Shown: piece by piece, positions 5,861 to 6,015 of the stretch
Layout of the letters: every line of letters begins with the position of its first letter
Numbering within the stretch: position 1 is the stretch's first letter
Assembly (NCBI GenBank): GCA_964570005.1
Contig: CAZMWE010000051.1
Coordinates: 1 to 6,015, forward strand
DNA length: 6,015 nucleotides
Origin: JAJZCD01 sp964570005
Lineage (GTDB): Bacteria; Patescibacteriota; Saccharimonadia; Saccharimonadales; UBA4665
Reading direction: 5' to 3'
Translations under genes and position numbers: made by a program
The notes under the pieces: model-generated
What the model saw: only the letters and a program-made list of their open reading frames with translations
What the model was told of the DNA's origin: nothing
The model's database searches: none

Positions 5861-5923
5861 GTAGCCCGAAATGTTATTTTGTTCACAGATTATTGGTGAG
5901 TATTTGCAGTACTGTCCTTAGGT

Positions 5924-6015
5924 ATGTCAAAAAAAACCGAAAGGCCGGTGTGCTCAGTAAAGCGCATACTGGTCGTCGAAGACGATGAGATCCTGAGTCA
6001 TGCCCTTTATACCCT
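5924..6015 (+). CDS. Response regulator, receiver domain N-terminus (partial; continues past the right edge)
   Basis: Thirty codons are visible from ATG at 5924. After a 13-residue basic lead, residues 14-24 read RILVVEDDEIL, the typical first beta strand and acidic pocket of a CheY-like receiver domain; Asp20 and Asp21 would bind the magnesium ion used in phosphotransfer. The phospho-acceptor aspartate and any output domain lie beyond the edge, so the class (OmpR, NarL, diguanylate cyclase or stand-alone) cannot be told. A partner histidine kinase may follow. The gene diverges from the debranching gene across a 179-bp control region. There is only a poor ribosome binding site (AGG one base before the ATG), and codons 2-5 contain a run of eight A residues. 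Confidence 0.85.
   Translation, partial: MSKKTERPVCSVKRILVVEDDEILSHALYT

Noticed and set aside
1..6015. Stop-codon reassignment (TGA read as an amino acid)
   Set aside because: No in-frame TGA occurs inside the recognised genes. TGA is also not used as a stop by the four complete genes, but that sample is too small to mean anything.

Overview
The window holds five or six protein genes plus short regulatory gaps, and no RNA genes, insertion sequences or CRISPR. The host looks like a bacterium of moderate GC content. A small, compact genome of the candidate phyla radiation (Saccharibacteria-like) is my best guess, from the compact layout, the Ser/Thr-rich exported proteins and the scarcity of Shine-Dalgarno sites. 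This is an impression, not a demonstration; Actinobacteria or Deinococcus-type bacteria, which also use leaderless mRNAs, remain possible. The four complete genes stop with TAA or TAG and contain no in-frame TGA, so nothing points to a changed code.

Layout, left to right. (1) Positions 1-1248, minus strand: the N-terminal 416 residues of a MacB/FtsX-type ABC transporter permease, cut by the left edge. (2) A 132-bp divergent promoter region. (3) 1381-2322, plus: a multi-pass membrane protein of the LPG-synthase transmembrane (flippase-like, UPF0104/YbhN) family. (4) 2424-2624, plus: a 66-residue unknown protein with a strongly basic tail and the only strong Shine-Dalgarno sequence in the window. 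(5) 2643-3722, minus, convergent with (4): a membrane-anchored glutamic peptidase (family G1, eqolisin) on a long Pro/Thr/Ser stalk, with its Gln/Glu catalytic pair intact. (6) 3771-5744, minus: a complete glycogen debranching enzyme (amylo-alpha-1,6-glucosidase). (7) A 179-bp divergent region with a good promoter and small repeats. (8) 5924 to the right edge, plus: the first 30 residues of a response regulator.

Three of the genes (flippase-like, peptidase, debranching enzyme) have a recognisable -10 hexamer only 6-9 bases before the start codon and no Shine-Dalgarno sequence, so they are probably transcribed as leaderless or near-leaderless mRNAs. The same observation moves the peptidase start from an upstream TTG to an ATG at 3722. 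Functionally, the permease, flippase-like protein and peptidase concern the cell envelope. The debranching enzyme is a cytoplasmic storage-polysaccharide enzyme, and the response regulator marks the start of a probable signalling locus. I see no single pathway joining them and no clear new defence or mobile system.
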